The position numbers and the translations under genes were made by a program. DNA of 64,000 bases from Thelephora terrestris. Taxonomy: Eukaryota > Basidiomycota > Agaricomycetes > Thelephorales > Thelephoraceae. How positions within the stretch are numbered: the first letter of the stretch is position 1; the number at the start of each line of letters is the position of its first letter. Under the pieces are notes generated by a model. That model did not search any database. It was not told the origin of the DNA and saw nothing but the letters and a program-made list of their open reading frames with translations. Shown here one piece after another: positions 1 to 10,986 of the stretch. Where the stretch lies: the NCBI GenBank assembly GCA_015956445.1, contig WIUZ02000002.1, positions 806,001 to 870,000 of the forward strand, in the 5' to 3' direction.

Positions 1-604
1 AGTCTGTGAGAGACCAACCAATCATTCCCGGTCGGGTTGAGCGGCTTGGGTTTTTGTACGCCGCTGAAATTCTGTCAGTTCTACCACCAGCTGCCGCCTG
101 CCTGAGAGCTCCCTTGTTGAGCAACCGCAATCGACGACACCCCGTCAAAGTCACGGAAGCTCCGCGAACAGAAGTGTAACGAAGTCGTTCAGTTGCGGCA
201 GGGTGCCAGATCTTCGACGCGATGAACCCTTCCCCTTTCATTCTCCCGATACTCAACCAATACGGCGACTCTCTGCCACAGTGATCAGTTTTTTGGATGG
301 GTAGTTCGAATATAAGAGGCTAAACTGTTCATAGAACGGAAAAGAGCGCTCGAGGAACTAGCTTATACCAATAGCGAAAGACGATTTTTGCAAGTAATAC
401 TCAGGTTGCGTGAAGGGTTTCCAGTGCTGCCTGCGGAATAGAACGGCGTTAGATAAAATACGTGCGAATTGGTAGAGGTAGGGAGGCGAGGAAGGTGATG
501 GCTGCCGCGGCGTCATCCCAATCTTATCAATTTTCCCGCAGACTTTCTCACTCTCAAACGGATCTACCACCCCGTTTCCAAAACCTGCATCTCACGGACG
601 AAGG
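1..604. other. 5' flank of the PP2A gene, no gene seen
   Basis: I see no convincing coding region here. Two CCAAT boxes (18-22 and 257-261) and a TATA-like TATAAG (311-316) lie ahead of the PP2A start on the same strand. The TATA is about 290 bases from the ATG, so a long 5' leader or another start site would be needed. Assignment as the PP2A promoter is inference from position. Confidence 0.4.
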
Positions 605-987
605 ATGGACCACGAAGTTGACGATTGGATCGTGCAGCTCTCCCAGTGTAAAAAATTGTCAGAAGCCGACGTGAAAACCCTCTGCGACAAGGTTTGTATT
701 CCTTCATCCGTCCTATATAAACCACCGTCTCATCCTTTCTTGTTCCCTGCTCACAGGTAAAGGAGGTTTTGATGGAAGAGTCAAATGTCCAGCCGGTCAA
801 ATGCCCTGTGACTGTTTGTGGCGATATCCATGGTCAATTTGTGCGTTCCACCTCTGTTGCTCTACAAATCCATGGCAACTCATCCATTGAACCCCGCCAT
901 CTTTGTCCCCGGCCTCTCCTTGTATCGCCCCTCCCTATTATGGGCATCTCAGCACGATCTAACAGAGCTCTTTCGCATCGGCGGAAA
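605..987 (+). pseudogene. PP2A 5' part: exons 1, 2 and start of exon 3
   Basis: The ATG at 605 starts the usual PP2A N-terminus (DDWIVQL, LCDK). Intron 1 is 692-756 (GT..AG, 66 bp incl. border error of at most one base) and intron 2 is 841-952. Exon 3 ([11 protein letters not shown]) runs straight into the Copia LTR at 988. The last five bases, GGAAA at 983-987, are the target duplication repeated at 7364-7368. Confidence 0.9.
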
Positions 988-1340
988 TGTTGAGCAGGTA
1001 GAGTATATTCTATACTACTACATGGCGTACTCTAGTTCTTACCTGAGAGGGGAAGATATAGTAGTGCAAGTGGGAGAGAGAGAGAGAGAAGTGATTGATT
1101 GATCTATGGACACATGAGGGGTATATATACTATCTACTCTATTATCGTCACATCTATACAGTGTGACTGATGCATGGTCCGTGCGGCGGCTTAAGGCACG
1201 CGCGCGTCATACCGATCGATCGGGTCACTGATGTGACACCGTCCCTTCGGGTCGCTTATTCAGCGCTCTCCGGCATCAGCTCTCGCACGAAGCGGTGGAG
1301 CCGGTTGACCCGTTGCCGGGCACAGACCTTTGGTTCAACA
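988..1340 (-). repeat. Copia 3' LTR
   Basis: The downstream LTR of the Copia element, 353 bp, equal in length to its partner at 7011-7363 and to the solo LTR at 15910-16262. Open frames that cross it are by-products of low stop density in the repeat and match no protein I know. Confidence 0.93.
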
Positions 1341-1416
1341 CTCCCCCTTACTAAGTACAGCTCCCTGTATAACTTCATTGGTGGGAACTGGACTGCAGTA
1401 AGTTGGAGGTATGTGC

Positions 1417-4400
1417 TCAGAAGAATTCAAGGCCTAAGGCATCTCTAAATTTTCTGAGTTTAACGACTCCAAGGTTCTTCGTCAGGAGGTCCGCGGGATT
1501 GTCATCTCCGGGAATGAAATACACTACCACGCGTCCATCATTGATGACCTCACGAATGTAATGATAGCGGATGTCGATGTGTTTCGACCTCTTTTCAGTA
1601 ACCGGGTTTGAGGCGATAAAGATCGAGCCTTGGTTATCTCCGCAGATTGGGATGGCTTTAAGGTCATAGCCGAGCTCCCCCAGTAGGGTATGCATCCAGA
1701 CTACTTGGCGGCTACAATCGGAGAGCGCCATGTATTCAGCCTCAGTGGACGACAGCGCAATGGTTTTCTGCGCTCTTGAGGTCCATGAGATGAGCCCTTT
1801 TGCCATTCGGACAAAGTATCCACTTTGGGATCGTCTCTGAGTGGGGTCTGAAGCCCAGTCTGAGTCGGTACAGGCTGAGATACCTTCCCGTGAATCTCCG
1901 TCGTAGGTTAATCGATATTTGGAAGTCCTGATTAAATAGCGGCAGATATACAGCGCTTTCTCGACGTGTTCTTTTGATGGGTTTGCAGCATATTGCACAA
2001 GTTTGGTAACCGCAAAGGCGATATCTGGTCGGGTACCCAGCATGAGGTATAGTAGGGAACCAATTATGGTTTGGAACCTGCTTCGTCTTTCCGGGCATGC
2101 TACCTCTGTCGACGGAGTCGGCACATACCCGGCCGGGAGAGGGGTTGTTGCGACCTTAGCATTTTGCATCCCACATCGCTCAAGGACCGTTTGAAGGTAG
2201 GCGCATTGATCTATGGAGATTTTGCTGCCATGTCGGGTGATCCTCATGCGGAGGAAATCGGTTAGGTCCCCTAAATCCCTGGTTTCCCATATCTTCATAA
2301 ACTCCCCCTTGAGCTGCTCCGTAAGCGCTGTGTGGGGTCCGGTAAAGATGGCATCGTCTACATAGATTAACGCAATTACGAATCTTCCATCTTTATCCTG
2401 GTAGATGAAGATCCCAGCATCTGAGCTCAAGGATTTGAATCTGAGCTTTTCCATGGACCGTTTCAGGGCTCGCCACCATGCGAGCCCGGCTTGTTTCAGT
2501 CCGTAGAGGGCACGCTTTAAGCGGAGAACATAAGTCTCTTTTCCTGGAGCTACGAATCCCTCTGGTTGTTCCATGTATATTTCCTCGTCGAGTTCGCCGT
2601 ATAGGTACACGTTTTGAACATCAAGTCCTTTGAGGGCCCATCCTCCGAGGGCGGCCATTGCAAATATTAGGCGCACTGTCTCGAACCGGACAACGGGGGA
2701 GAACACGGCATTGTAGTCCATTCCCTCAACCTGTGAGAAGCCTTTTGCTACTAAGCGGGCTTTCTTGCGACCATCTGGTTTCTGGTCGAATACCCAGCGG
2801 TTTTTGATAACCTTGCGGCCTCGAGGGCGCTCTACCAGGTCGTATACTTTGCGCCTGCGAAGAGCTTCCAACTCTTCGTTGCAGGCTGTCCTCCATTCCT
2901 CGAGCTCTGCCTGTGGTAGTGTGGCGATGTCTCGGTATTTCCATTCTTTTGGAGTTTTTTCGTTGGCGGTTGGTGAGACGGCTTTCGAAATTAAGAGGTT
3001 TTGGAGTTCTACTCCCCCTTCCCGGCATAGCCTAGCTAGAAGGGCGTCAGTGTCTTCCTCAGGGGTGGTGAATCCGGATGGTTCAACGGATTCCTCAACC
3101 TCATCTTCGGACTCTGACGCCGCTTCAGTCTCTTCCTCAGCAGAGGATTCTCTCTCAGGAAGTGGCTGCGCGCTAGGTCCGGGAACTGCTCCTGAACTTC
3201 GCCCGCGCCTAGGTGCTACGGAAAAATCTCCGACAACCTTCTTCCAATCCTTCATACGCCAGGTAGACTTAATTATTTCTACCGGATGCTTACTACCGTA
3301 AACATTGCCGGGCTTGGCCGGTACTTTCCGCTCACGCTGAGGTCTCCAAGTTTTAACAGGTGACGGAGGCACAATCGTTGGCGGGGTGGGTGGTGCATCC
3401 TCAGGGCCGGAATCAGAGCTAGAGCTGGGTGTAGGCGATCTCGGCGGCTCTGAACTGGGCGCTCTAGATTGCACCGGCGTCTGCGGCCGTGGTGCTGGCT
3501 CAATAGCACGTTCCTTGCCTTTTGAGGAAGGCTTGGGGGTAGGTTTGGGACGCGCTGAGGGTGCTGCGTCATCTTCCTCTTGTCCTCCTGGAAGGGGACA
3601 CTGGCAGTCACCATCTTTATGACAGTGATGACTGGGTAGGGGTGGCGCAGTAGATTGCAGCCGTGTGTTTCGCCGCACACTGGCAGTTGGGCACTTTGGA
3701 AAGTGCAACTCATCGAAGGTGGCCTGAGCAGCGGAGAAAATGATGTTGTTAGGTCCGCGCATAAAGATCCATCCTTTTCCTCCCGGGTGAGTACCCAGGT
3801 AGGTCATCAATTCTGATCGGGGTGCGAGTTTGTTTATCCGTACTTCTTCTGGGATGAAGACGTAGGCTCCGCAGCCGAAGACCCGAAGGTGATCAATTGA
3901 AGGCTTACTTCCATTTAATAGTTGGAATGGAGTCTGCCAATTTAGGCGACGGTTCGGCGTTCGATTGTAAACGTGAGTTGCGTGGTCAAGGGCGAATTCC
4001 CACCAAGACTGAGGGAGGCAAGCCTGTAATCTCATGGATTCTGCCTTATCCATCAATGTTCGAATGATCTTTTCCGCGCGACCATTTTGTTGGTGTGCAT
4101 GCGGAATAGATTGGAGGATCTCAATCCCTTTTTCCTTGAGCATCGTTGTAAATGTTAGGGACGTGTACTCCCCCCCGGCATCGGACATCCATCAACGTAC
4201 TCTCTTCTGGTATTTGGTTTCAACCATAGCCAGGAAGTGTCTGGTAGCCATAAGTGCAGCGTCCTTAGTGCGCAAATTCATGGTCCAGGCGTGTGAGGTA
4301 TAGTCGTCATAGAAGACGATTGAGTACTTGTACTTGCGATAGGATTCAATGGGGAAGGTTTTTAGATCCGAATGGATCAGCTCGAAAGGGGCGCTTGCTC

Positions 4401-6360
4401 TGGTGTTGGATGGGGGAAAGGTTTTATTTGTCATCTTTCCTTGCACACACCCAGTGCAGAGGTGCTCTTTTGGGATTTCGACATGAGGAAAATCCTTGAC
4501 ATGTTTCCCAGCCTTTTGGATCACCTCTTTTGAGGGGTGAGCCAGTCGGCGGTGCATGATCTCAAAATCAGCACTATAAATGGTCTCAATTTTAGCAGCA
4601 GTAAGTTGTGCTCTGAGGAGAGTTTTGATGACGTAAATACTGTCATCCTCGGTTCGAGGGTGGAAGGTAAGAAATTCTGTTTCTTCCTCATAGAGTGAGA
4701 TTTCGCGAGCACTCCCCCTCGAGAGGAGTCCGCTTTTGAGGAACTGACCAAGGGACAGCAGCCTATGGGAGATGTCTGGGACATGATAGACAGGACTTAG
4801 TCGAACGGCCTTTTCGTTTATGTGGAGGACCACTGTTCCTTTACCAATAATCGTTGTGAAGCTGGTCGCTGTTCTTAAAAGAATGGACTCAATAGCCTCG
4901 TACTCCACGAAGTCGTTTATGTCAAAAGTAAAGTGCCGGGATGCTCCAGAATCGAGCATCCACACAGCGTCAGTTTCACTCGGGGTAGACAGGGTAAAAC
5001 AAATATATTTGGAAGCTACTACTGAAGACCTAGACTTATCTTCAGGTGCTGTGGAGTCGTTAGTTTCGTTACTCAACACTAAATTTGTTTCATACCTTCC
5101 ACCAAGGCCAGACGGACCGGCAACCGACGCAGGGGAGACAACATCCATCTCATCATCCGACCATCCCAGGCTTACTTCATCCTCGCCCGGCAGGGTACGC
5201 GCCTTTTTGCGGGGGCGAGGATCGATTGTCTGCTCATAAGAGCGTTCCAGCCTTTTTAGGGTCTCAATCGAAGGTTTCACGCTTATGCGTGCTGCAAGGT
5301 CCCTAGCCTCCTGTACAGAGGGGTAGAAGGAAGGGGCCCCTGTGCCTTGACGATGGACGGGGGGATGGCGTATGGGAAAAGCTGCCATGGAGGCAAAACC
5401 ATAATCCGAGACCGAGATGTTAGAGCCGGAGGGAACCGGAGGTTGTGGAGGGGGAGGTGGCATTTGAGACTCGTCAGTTTGCTGAGCCTGTTGCTGGAAT
5501 CTTCCTCGACCTCCTCTTTGTCCTCGACGGTTTCGTCCTCGGCCTTGGCCCTGGGGCTGGCTCCCGTCGTGCGGCTGCTGCTGCTGCTGGAAATTTGGGT
5601 TCCCAGGGGCACGCTGTACGTTGGACAACTTTTGTGCTTGTTGTCCGGAGCGACGGGAGCTGGACTTTTGCTCCCAGGCCAGTTTGACCATTTTCCTCAG
5701 CTCATCGATCTGGACTTTACCGATATCGTCGGCCTGGCAGAGGATCTGGGCAAGGTAATCGTAGGCAGGGGGCATCCGGGAGAGTATCATCATGGCTTTG
5801 ATGAAATCTGGGACTGCTGCATTGGCTTCAGCGAGTCGACCAAAATGGGCCATGATTTTATCTATCGCCGGGATGGGGTCCGCATTTCCGGGGATCTGTA
5901 CGTCCAGAGCGCTTTTGAACTCTGAATAGATCCCCATTACGCCGGGTTTCCCATATTCCGCATCGATTGCCTGATACAAGGTCCAAGCGTCCTCTTCGGA
6001 CTTGTGTTTTGCCTGGATGTCAGGGCTTAGCCTCAGGAATATATTTCCGAGGGCTTTGGAATTGTTTTCCTCCCATGCTTCGAGCGCGTCTTCGTCAATG
6101 TCTTCACCGCCCTCCTGTGCCGGAATTTCTTCAGCATCATCGGTGGCAGGGACAGCTGCTACATATGGTCGTACCGTTTTGGTGGGCTTTCCCTTCTTCA
6201 TCAGTCTCCACTGTCCTTGTGCCATCAAGAAACTTCTGACGGCAGGGGCCCATCGCTGATAGTTGGGGCCTTCGAGGACGGGGACGAGAGAGGTAAGCTG
6301 AGACGACATTTTTCTTTGGTTTTGGGGGGTGGAAGTGCCTACGCCCAAAATAAGAGTCAT
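1417..6360 (-). pseudogene. Copia gag-pol coding region, about one break
   Basis: The polyprotein begins near 6360 or at an internal Met near 6309. Parts in order: a Copia-type gag domain (LEGPNYQRWAPAVRSFL); a Gln- and Arg/Gly-rich basic stretch at the nucleocapsid position; an aspartic protease (WMLDSGASRHF); the GAG-pre-integrase zinc motif (HRRLAHPSKEV, CTGCVQGK); the DDE integrase core; a long Pro/Ser-rich linker; reverse transcriptase with YVDDAIF; and RNase H with DSDWASD and STEAEYMALSD. All parts expected of a Copia element are recognisable. Function is established for the family; I cannot tell whether this copy was ever active. Confidence 0.92.
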
Positions 6361-6955
6361 CAGTTAATGAACGCTTCTATGCCAAATGCAATGAAAGAGG
6401 GAAGAATTTAGCCTTTCCCTTTTAAGGATTACTTTAGTGAGAGGTTTATTGCATGTTGCCTCAGTCCACACCGTCGGTAGATGTTAATCGACTACCCTCC
6501 CCTTATGGGGTCTACGAATGTGTGTTGTGCTCAGCTTAGCCAATCACTGTTTCATCCCCTTTTGGGGTTTTGACTTTTTGCTCTAAGTCCCCTTCCTGCG
6601 CAGTGGATAGGCAAAGGTTTTATTGACATGTCTAAAAGAAGTACTGCTTAGGGACGCGACGTATGACTCGTCGTGGTCCGCCTTCTTGGGCGCGCTTTGT
6701 CATCTCCTCTAGTACGTATCTAATACGCATTCTGAGGTTATCCCCTTTTCCCAAATCCAGCGCTCTAAGCTCCTTTGGAGGTGGCGTTTGGTCGATGAGG
6801 GTAGGTTCGTTTTCCATATTCTTTTGATGAGGGGTAAACCTACAAATCAAAAAGAACATGGTGAATAGCGCTTTCTAAGCAGGTAGACAGTCAAGCCTGG
6901 ATAGCGCAGTGGCAGCCACAGAGGGCGCACTAAGGTAAGATTAGAGCCTGTTCAC

Positions 6956-7010
6956 AGCGCAGCCATAGAGGCGCAGCTTGGAACACAGGGCGTAGCCCGG
7001 GCTCATAACC
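6956..7010 (-). other. Primer-binding site matching the 5' half of initiator tRNA-Met
   Basis: Directly outside the 5' LTR the + strand reads GGGCTCATAACC (6999-7010), the anticodon arm of initiator tRNA-Met with its CAU. Priming by a tRNA-iMet cut in the anticodon loop is known for the Drosophila copia element. Upstream bases (for example GGCGCAG near 6970) also resemble the D-arm, so similarity to the tRNA half may reach about 40 bases. Not a tRNA gene, since no 3' half follows. Confidence 0.6.
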
Positions 7011-7363
7011 TGTTGAGCAGGTAGAGTATATTCTATACTACTACATGGCGTACTCTAGTTCTTACCTGAGAGGGGAAGATATAGTAGTGCAAGTGGGAGA
7101 GAGAGAGAGAGAAGTGATTGATTGATCTATGGACACATGAGGGGTATATATACTATCTACTCTATTATCGTCACATCTATACAGTGTGACTGATGCATGG
7201 TCCGTGCGGCGGCTTAAGGCACGCGCGCGTCATACCAATCGATTGGGTCACTGATATGACACCGTCCCTTCGGGTCGCTTATTCAGCGCTCTCCGGCATC
7301 GGCTCTCGCACGAAGCGGTGGAGCCGGTTGACCCGTTGCCGGGCACAGACCTTCGGTTCAACA
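7011..7363 (-). repeat. Copia 5' LTR
   Basis: This is the upstream LTR in the element's own direction (minus strand), 353 bp, with TG..CA ends. It is followed on the element strand by the primer site. Read on the minus strand, a TATATA stretch near 7147-7155 could serve as a promoter. The differences from the partner LTR are all transitions and mostly at CpG. Confidence 0.93.
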
Positions 7364-7865
7364 GGAAACTCACCCAATACCAACTACCTCTTCATGGGTA
7401 ATTATGTGGACAGAGGATACTATTCTGTCGAAACCGTCACTCTCCTCATCGCGATGAAGCTGAGGCATCGCGATCGCATCACCATCCTCCGAGGCAACCA
7501 CGAATCTCACCAGGTCACTCAAGTCTATGGTTTCTACGACGAGTGCTTGCGAAAGTACGGACATGCCGACGTCTGGCGATACTTCACTGATCTTTTCGAT
7601 TATCTCCCCCTTACAGCTCTCATTGAGAACCAGGTCAGTCGGTTTCGCGCTTTGCCACCAGCCTGTCCCGTCGCTGGCAGGCAGGAAGGCGCAGGTGGCA
7701 CCATCGGTCACCGATTTGCCTCATCTCGCGTCTTCCTTCGATGGAGCTGATCTTTGGGTTCATCATCTAGATCTTCTGTTTACACGGAGGATTGTCACCT
7801 TCAATTGATACTCTCGACCACGTACGGTCGATTGACCGGGTGCAGGAAGTCCCGCATGAGGGTCT
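7364..7865 (+). pseudogene. PP2A middle part: end of exon 3 and start of exon 4
   Basis: After the second GGAAA, coding resumes in frame ([11 protein letters not shown]) and runs to 7633. It includes [26 protein letters not shown] and the [17 protein letters not shown] stretch. An intron occupies 7634-7770. Coding from 7771 gives [16 protein letters not shown] and stops at GGTCT (7861-7865), the 5-bp target duplication of the next insertion. GNHESRQ of the family reads GNHESHQ here. Confidence 0.92.
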
Positions 7866-8312
7866 TGTCAGGGCCACTCTACCCCAACAACTACCAGTGC
7901 ACTGAGCCGACTCTGCAGAGTACTCACTAGTCCGACTAGCTTGTGAGAGAACGATCACGTCTCTATTCTTCCGGTAGGTTGTCCGAGGTCACTGCAAGTC
8001 AGGTCGAAATCCTAAAGAGAAACCCAACCTAAACCGTACTTCGTTCGGTTTAACAAACAAGGGTTGATCCCTACAACAGGATTGATGACTCCACCAGTTG
8101 ATCGACTGGACGCTCGAGGTGTTCTAATATGACTGCAGGGAGTCTATAGTTACGAGGCGCAGTTGACGCGCAGAGCGGGAGGGAGAGCAGATGGGGATGT
8201 CTTGGATCAAACAAGAAACTCTGACTTGGCCTTAACTGCAACTGGGCTGAGAAGGGCAGAGGATTTCCTGAGGTAACAAAACTAAGGTACTACGATACAG
8301 CCACAGTTGCTA

Positions 8313-8341
8313 CTTATACTAAAGGAGTGGCCATGACGTCA
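8313..8341 (-). promoter_or_regulatory. Outward promoter-like region in family I
   Basis: On the minus strand TGACGTCA (8334-8341, a CRE/ATF site) precedes a TATA-like AGTATAAG (about 8313-8320), reading toward the TGTCAGGGCC end. It occurs in all copies; some have TGACATCA, as expected from CpG decay. In an LTR model this would be the retroelement promoter, with 450 bases of R-U5 after it. Inference. Confidence 0.4.
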
Positions 8342-8360
8342 ATACCCTAATATACCCTTA

Positions 8361-8549
8361 TCAAGTCCAGAACAAAGGGAGATAAGGAGTGTGAGAACGC
8401 TTAAGTAAGGGAAGCGAACAAAGGTGACGTGTGGGAGAATAAAGGACAAAGGGCCTTACTAGCGTGTGAAGGATTGCATAAAAGATAACGAATGTCCGCA
8501 TGAAACATAGGGGTAAAGATAACACTAATCCTAAAAGAAAGAGGGGCAT
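8361..8549 (-). CDS. Small hydrophobic open frame repeated in family I copies
   Basis: An open frame of 62 residues beginning MPLFLLGLVLSLPLCF, with one or two likely membrane segments. Related frames of 60-70 residues occur in other copies at 21584-21784, 39355-39564, 43566-43766, 47739-47951 and 57601-57810. It runs opposite to the main gene. Persistence may only reflect that the copies are young, so coding status is doubtful. Confidence 0.25.
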   Translation of the reverse strand: MPLFLLGLVLSLPLCFMRTFVIFYAILHTLVRPFVLYSPTRHLCSLPLLKRSHTPYLPLFWT

Positions 8550-9120
8550 GGGGTCATTAAAGTTCGTACCTGGGGATCACACCCAAGGGTCAGGTGGAAA
8601 CCTCTCATTGCTTCGTGCAATTTTCGAGCGGCTCCGAGATAAGGGACCATACATCATCCCTTGTTGTCTGTAGGCGGTAACAGCATCACGGAATAGTGGC
8701 AACCTCAACGTACGTCCGAACATGAGGAGGTCGGGCCTAGACTCATGGGACTTGAGGGATTACAGATTCGCCGGTGTTTCACGCTAACGGCTACTCCACA
8801 TGCGCTTGGCTAAACAAAAGGAGTCTAAGGCACTCCTTCCGAATAGCGGCGATTCCTTCCTCCGGTTAGGAGACTGTGATGTGACTGTCCACGTGTGTGA
8901 TCAGGGTCCAGGGTTGATCGTAATCGTAAGGTCATGAGGGGGTCGTAAAAGGGGTTCGTGATGTCATAAAGGGGTCATCAGGGTCTTGAGACCTATTTTT
9001 AGTGTGCGCGCGTTCTAGGCGTTCTGGAACGAAGTTCTTCCAAGGCCGTCCCGCGGGCCGAGGTGTCAGCTTGATGTAGTAAGCCAACGATAATGGTACA
9101 GAGGCGGAAGTTGATGTGAC

Positions 9121-9180
9121 CCGGACCAATGAGGTTCGTCGAGGTAGGTCACGTGAAGGATCACCGATCTAGGCTATAAG
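9121..9180 (+). promoter_or_regulatory. Promoter of the family I gene
   Basis: CCAAT at 9126-9130, an E-box-like CACGTG near 9150 and TATAAG at 9175-9180 stand in order 70-120 bases ahead of the ATG at 9248. The arrangement recurs in the other copies (for example near 33990-34080 and 38690-38770 on the opposite strand), and fits RNA polymerase II transcription. Confidence 0.55.
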
Positions 9181-9247
9181 AAGGACGTCTTCTTGGAGCC
9201 ATCCTTGATCAGCAACACCAACAACTTCCCCATCATCTTACCACAAC

Positions 9248-10986
9248 ATGTCTTTCCCAAACAACCATACCTACAAAGTCGCCAACAGCATCTCCACCAT
9301 CTCCCGTATCGACCGTCGTGCCGCTAACCGCAAGACCTACGCCTGTGCGGCAGGGACTCCCTATACCACGGATGACCAGGTATGGGGGAGACCTAGAGCT
9401 TAGTATGTTTGCACTAACGCCTTCCTCTAGGTAGAGGAACGTTCTTTTGGCGCTGATGTCAAACTAACTGCTTCTAGATCTTGGAGGTTATTACGGAGGT
9501 GGACGCCGAACGTCTCAGGGAGACAATGCCTCATTTGATGGGGTTGACCTGGGACGATGAACTCTGGGTCCGTACGATTATTGCGGAGAAGGTGGCCTTC
9601 CAGATGAGGGGTAGGTTCGGGGAGTTGGAGCATCCGATCAAGAAGGAGCTCTGGTACACCCTGCAGAGGGGAATCTACGATCAGGACCTGTTGGAGCACG
9701 GAGCTACCGTTCCTCGGGCTGTCCGCCATGCTACCGCTTCCACTAGCCTTTTGTGGTCGCTCGTTCGGGAAGGAGAAAGCCGGGTAGGTTTTCTGTCTGA
9801 ATATTCGAGTATGACTCTCGACTAATCAGACGGCCTAGGTTGAACGATTGGAGCGCGAAGTAAAGGAAGCGAAGGCAGACATCCTTCGTTTGTCCGCGGA
9901 GGGTCTTCAAATGAAGGAGACCTTGGCTGCCTTTCAACAGGGAACGAACGAGGCATTGGAGGCAATGGTCGCCAACCATCAGGAGTTGATCGCCGGGTTG
10001 AAGGTTAGGGACAACAACATCAAAGGGGCGTTGGCCAGGAGGGATGAAAAGGTAATGCCGCTTTCATCATTTACTTAGAATGATGGAAGCTGACATTTCC
10101 TAGACCGAAGAACTCGAGAACGTGGTGGCCGTGTTGACAGTACAGGTCGAGTCCTTGCAGGACAAAACCTGCAACTGCAAGGAGGGTCCCAAATTGGTTG
10201 GTCAGGGGACCGCCGATGTTCCGTTTGAGTTGGAGTATGCCGACGAGGTGGTACTCCCATCTCCTATCCCATCGTCCTATGCGACGCCTCCGATCGAGAA
10301 CACGGTTCCCGTTCCGACTCCGGCTCCGGCTTCCACTCTGGCCGCCTCCGACAAGGAGAACTGTCCTCACTGCCCTTTGCAGCCGATCAATCAGCTGGTG
10401 AAGATCAAAGATGAGGTCATGGAGGTCGACCGGGCCGAAGATGTTCCGAGGGCCATTGAGGTACGTCCGGTGACAACAGGGCAGCGTTGTAAACGCTCTC
10501 GACGCCGTGTTGCTCATCGAATGGCTCCATCGGCTAACCCTTATCCGCGTCCAGTTGAGTCGGATGGTGACCAGTCTGGTCGAGGTGGAGGACGAGAGTT
10601 CCGCTATCGGGTCCACCGTCCCTACCGACAGGTCGAGTCGGAGATCCAGCTTCGCCACCAGCGTAGACTCGCACAACAGGATCCCACCCAGGGGTCCGAC
10701 GAGGGAGACGGAGGGTCGCTTGCCGACTACGTCGATAGTGCTGTCGAGCAGTCACCCGGTGATGGAGATGTGGGACCAGGTGTTCCAGAGTTCGGTGACA
10801 TCTGGGAGGCTAATCGGTCCGCTCGAAGGTATCTCTTCCTATCGGCTTGAACTAGTCGTTCAGCTGAGTGCCGAAGATGGTGACGCCATGTTCGGAGAGG
10901 TCCTTGCGAGGAGGGGCCAGCACTACGATCTCCGGGATGGACAGTTGATGACCTTCAGGCCTGCCGTAGATAGAGTCGACTTTTGA
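9248..10986 (+). CDS. Family I gene: unrecognised coiled-coil protein, five exons
   Basis: Exons 9248-9379, 9478-9783, 9839-10051, 10104-10460 and 10555-10986, each a multiple of three, so all four introns are phase 0. The product is about 479 residues. In order: an N-terminal segment (MSFPNNHTYKVANSISTIS); a conserved domain over residues about 45-146 with LPHLMGLTWDDELWV-like sequence and GRFGELEHPIKKELWYTL; a heptad-rich coiled coil (about 147-235); CNCKEG and an acidic ADVPFELEYADEVV segment; a Pro-rich linker and basic KRSRRR; a Ser/Arg-rich stretch; and a C-terminal domain (VMEMWDQVFQSS, LELVVQLSAEDGD, VDRVDF). I do not recognise the family. The coiled coil suggests self-assembly. Splice sites recur in the other copies, which supports the model. 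The element's polyadenylation site is not evident. Confidence 0.7.

Larger units (their letters stand above)
988..7363 (-). mobile_element. Copia (Ty1) LTR retrotransposon in PP2A exon 3
   Basis: A 6376-bp element with 353-bp LTRs at both ends (988-1340 and 7011-7363), LTR borders TGTTGA..TCAACA, and a GGAAA target duplication at 983-987 and 7364-7368. It lies antisense to PP2A. A purine-rich tract next to the 3' LTR (complement of 1341-1349) is the likely plus-strand primer, and a tRNA-iMet-type primer site adjoins the 5' LTR. The order gag, protease, integrase, RT, RNase H makes it Copia, not Gypsy. The LTRs differ at only about five sites (about 1.4 percent), so the insertion is fairly young. 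It looks nearly whole, with about one break in the coding region. Confidence 0.95.

Noticed and set aside
1170-1448. Open frame [13 protein letters not shown].. in the Copia LTRs (also 7193 and 16092)
   Set aside because: It lies wholly in the LTR, recurs only because the LTR does, and matches no protein.
5347-5925. Plus-strand open frames across 2765-5925
   Set aside because: They are opposite-strand shadows of the Copia gag-pol region.
6890-7010. tRNA gene (initiator Met)
   Set aside because: Only 5'-half-like sequence is present next to an LTR; there is no T-arm or acceptor 3' half. It is the primer site.
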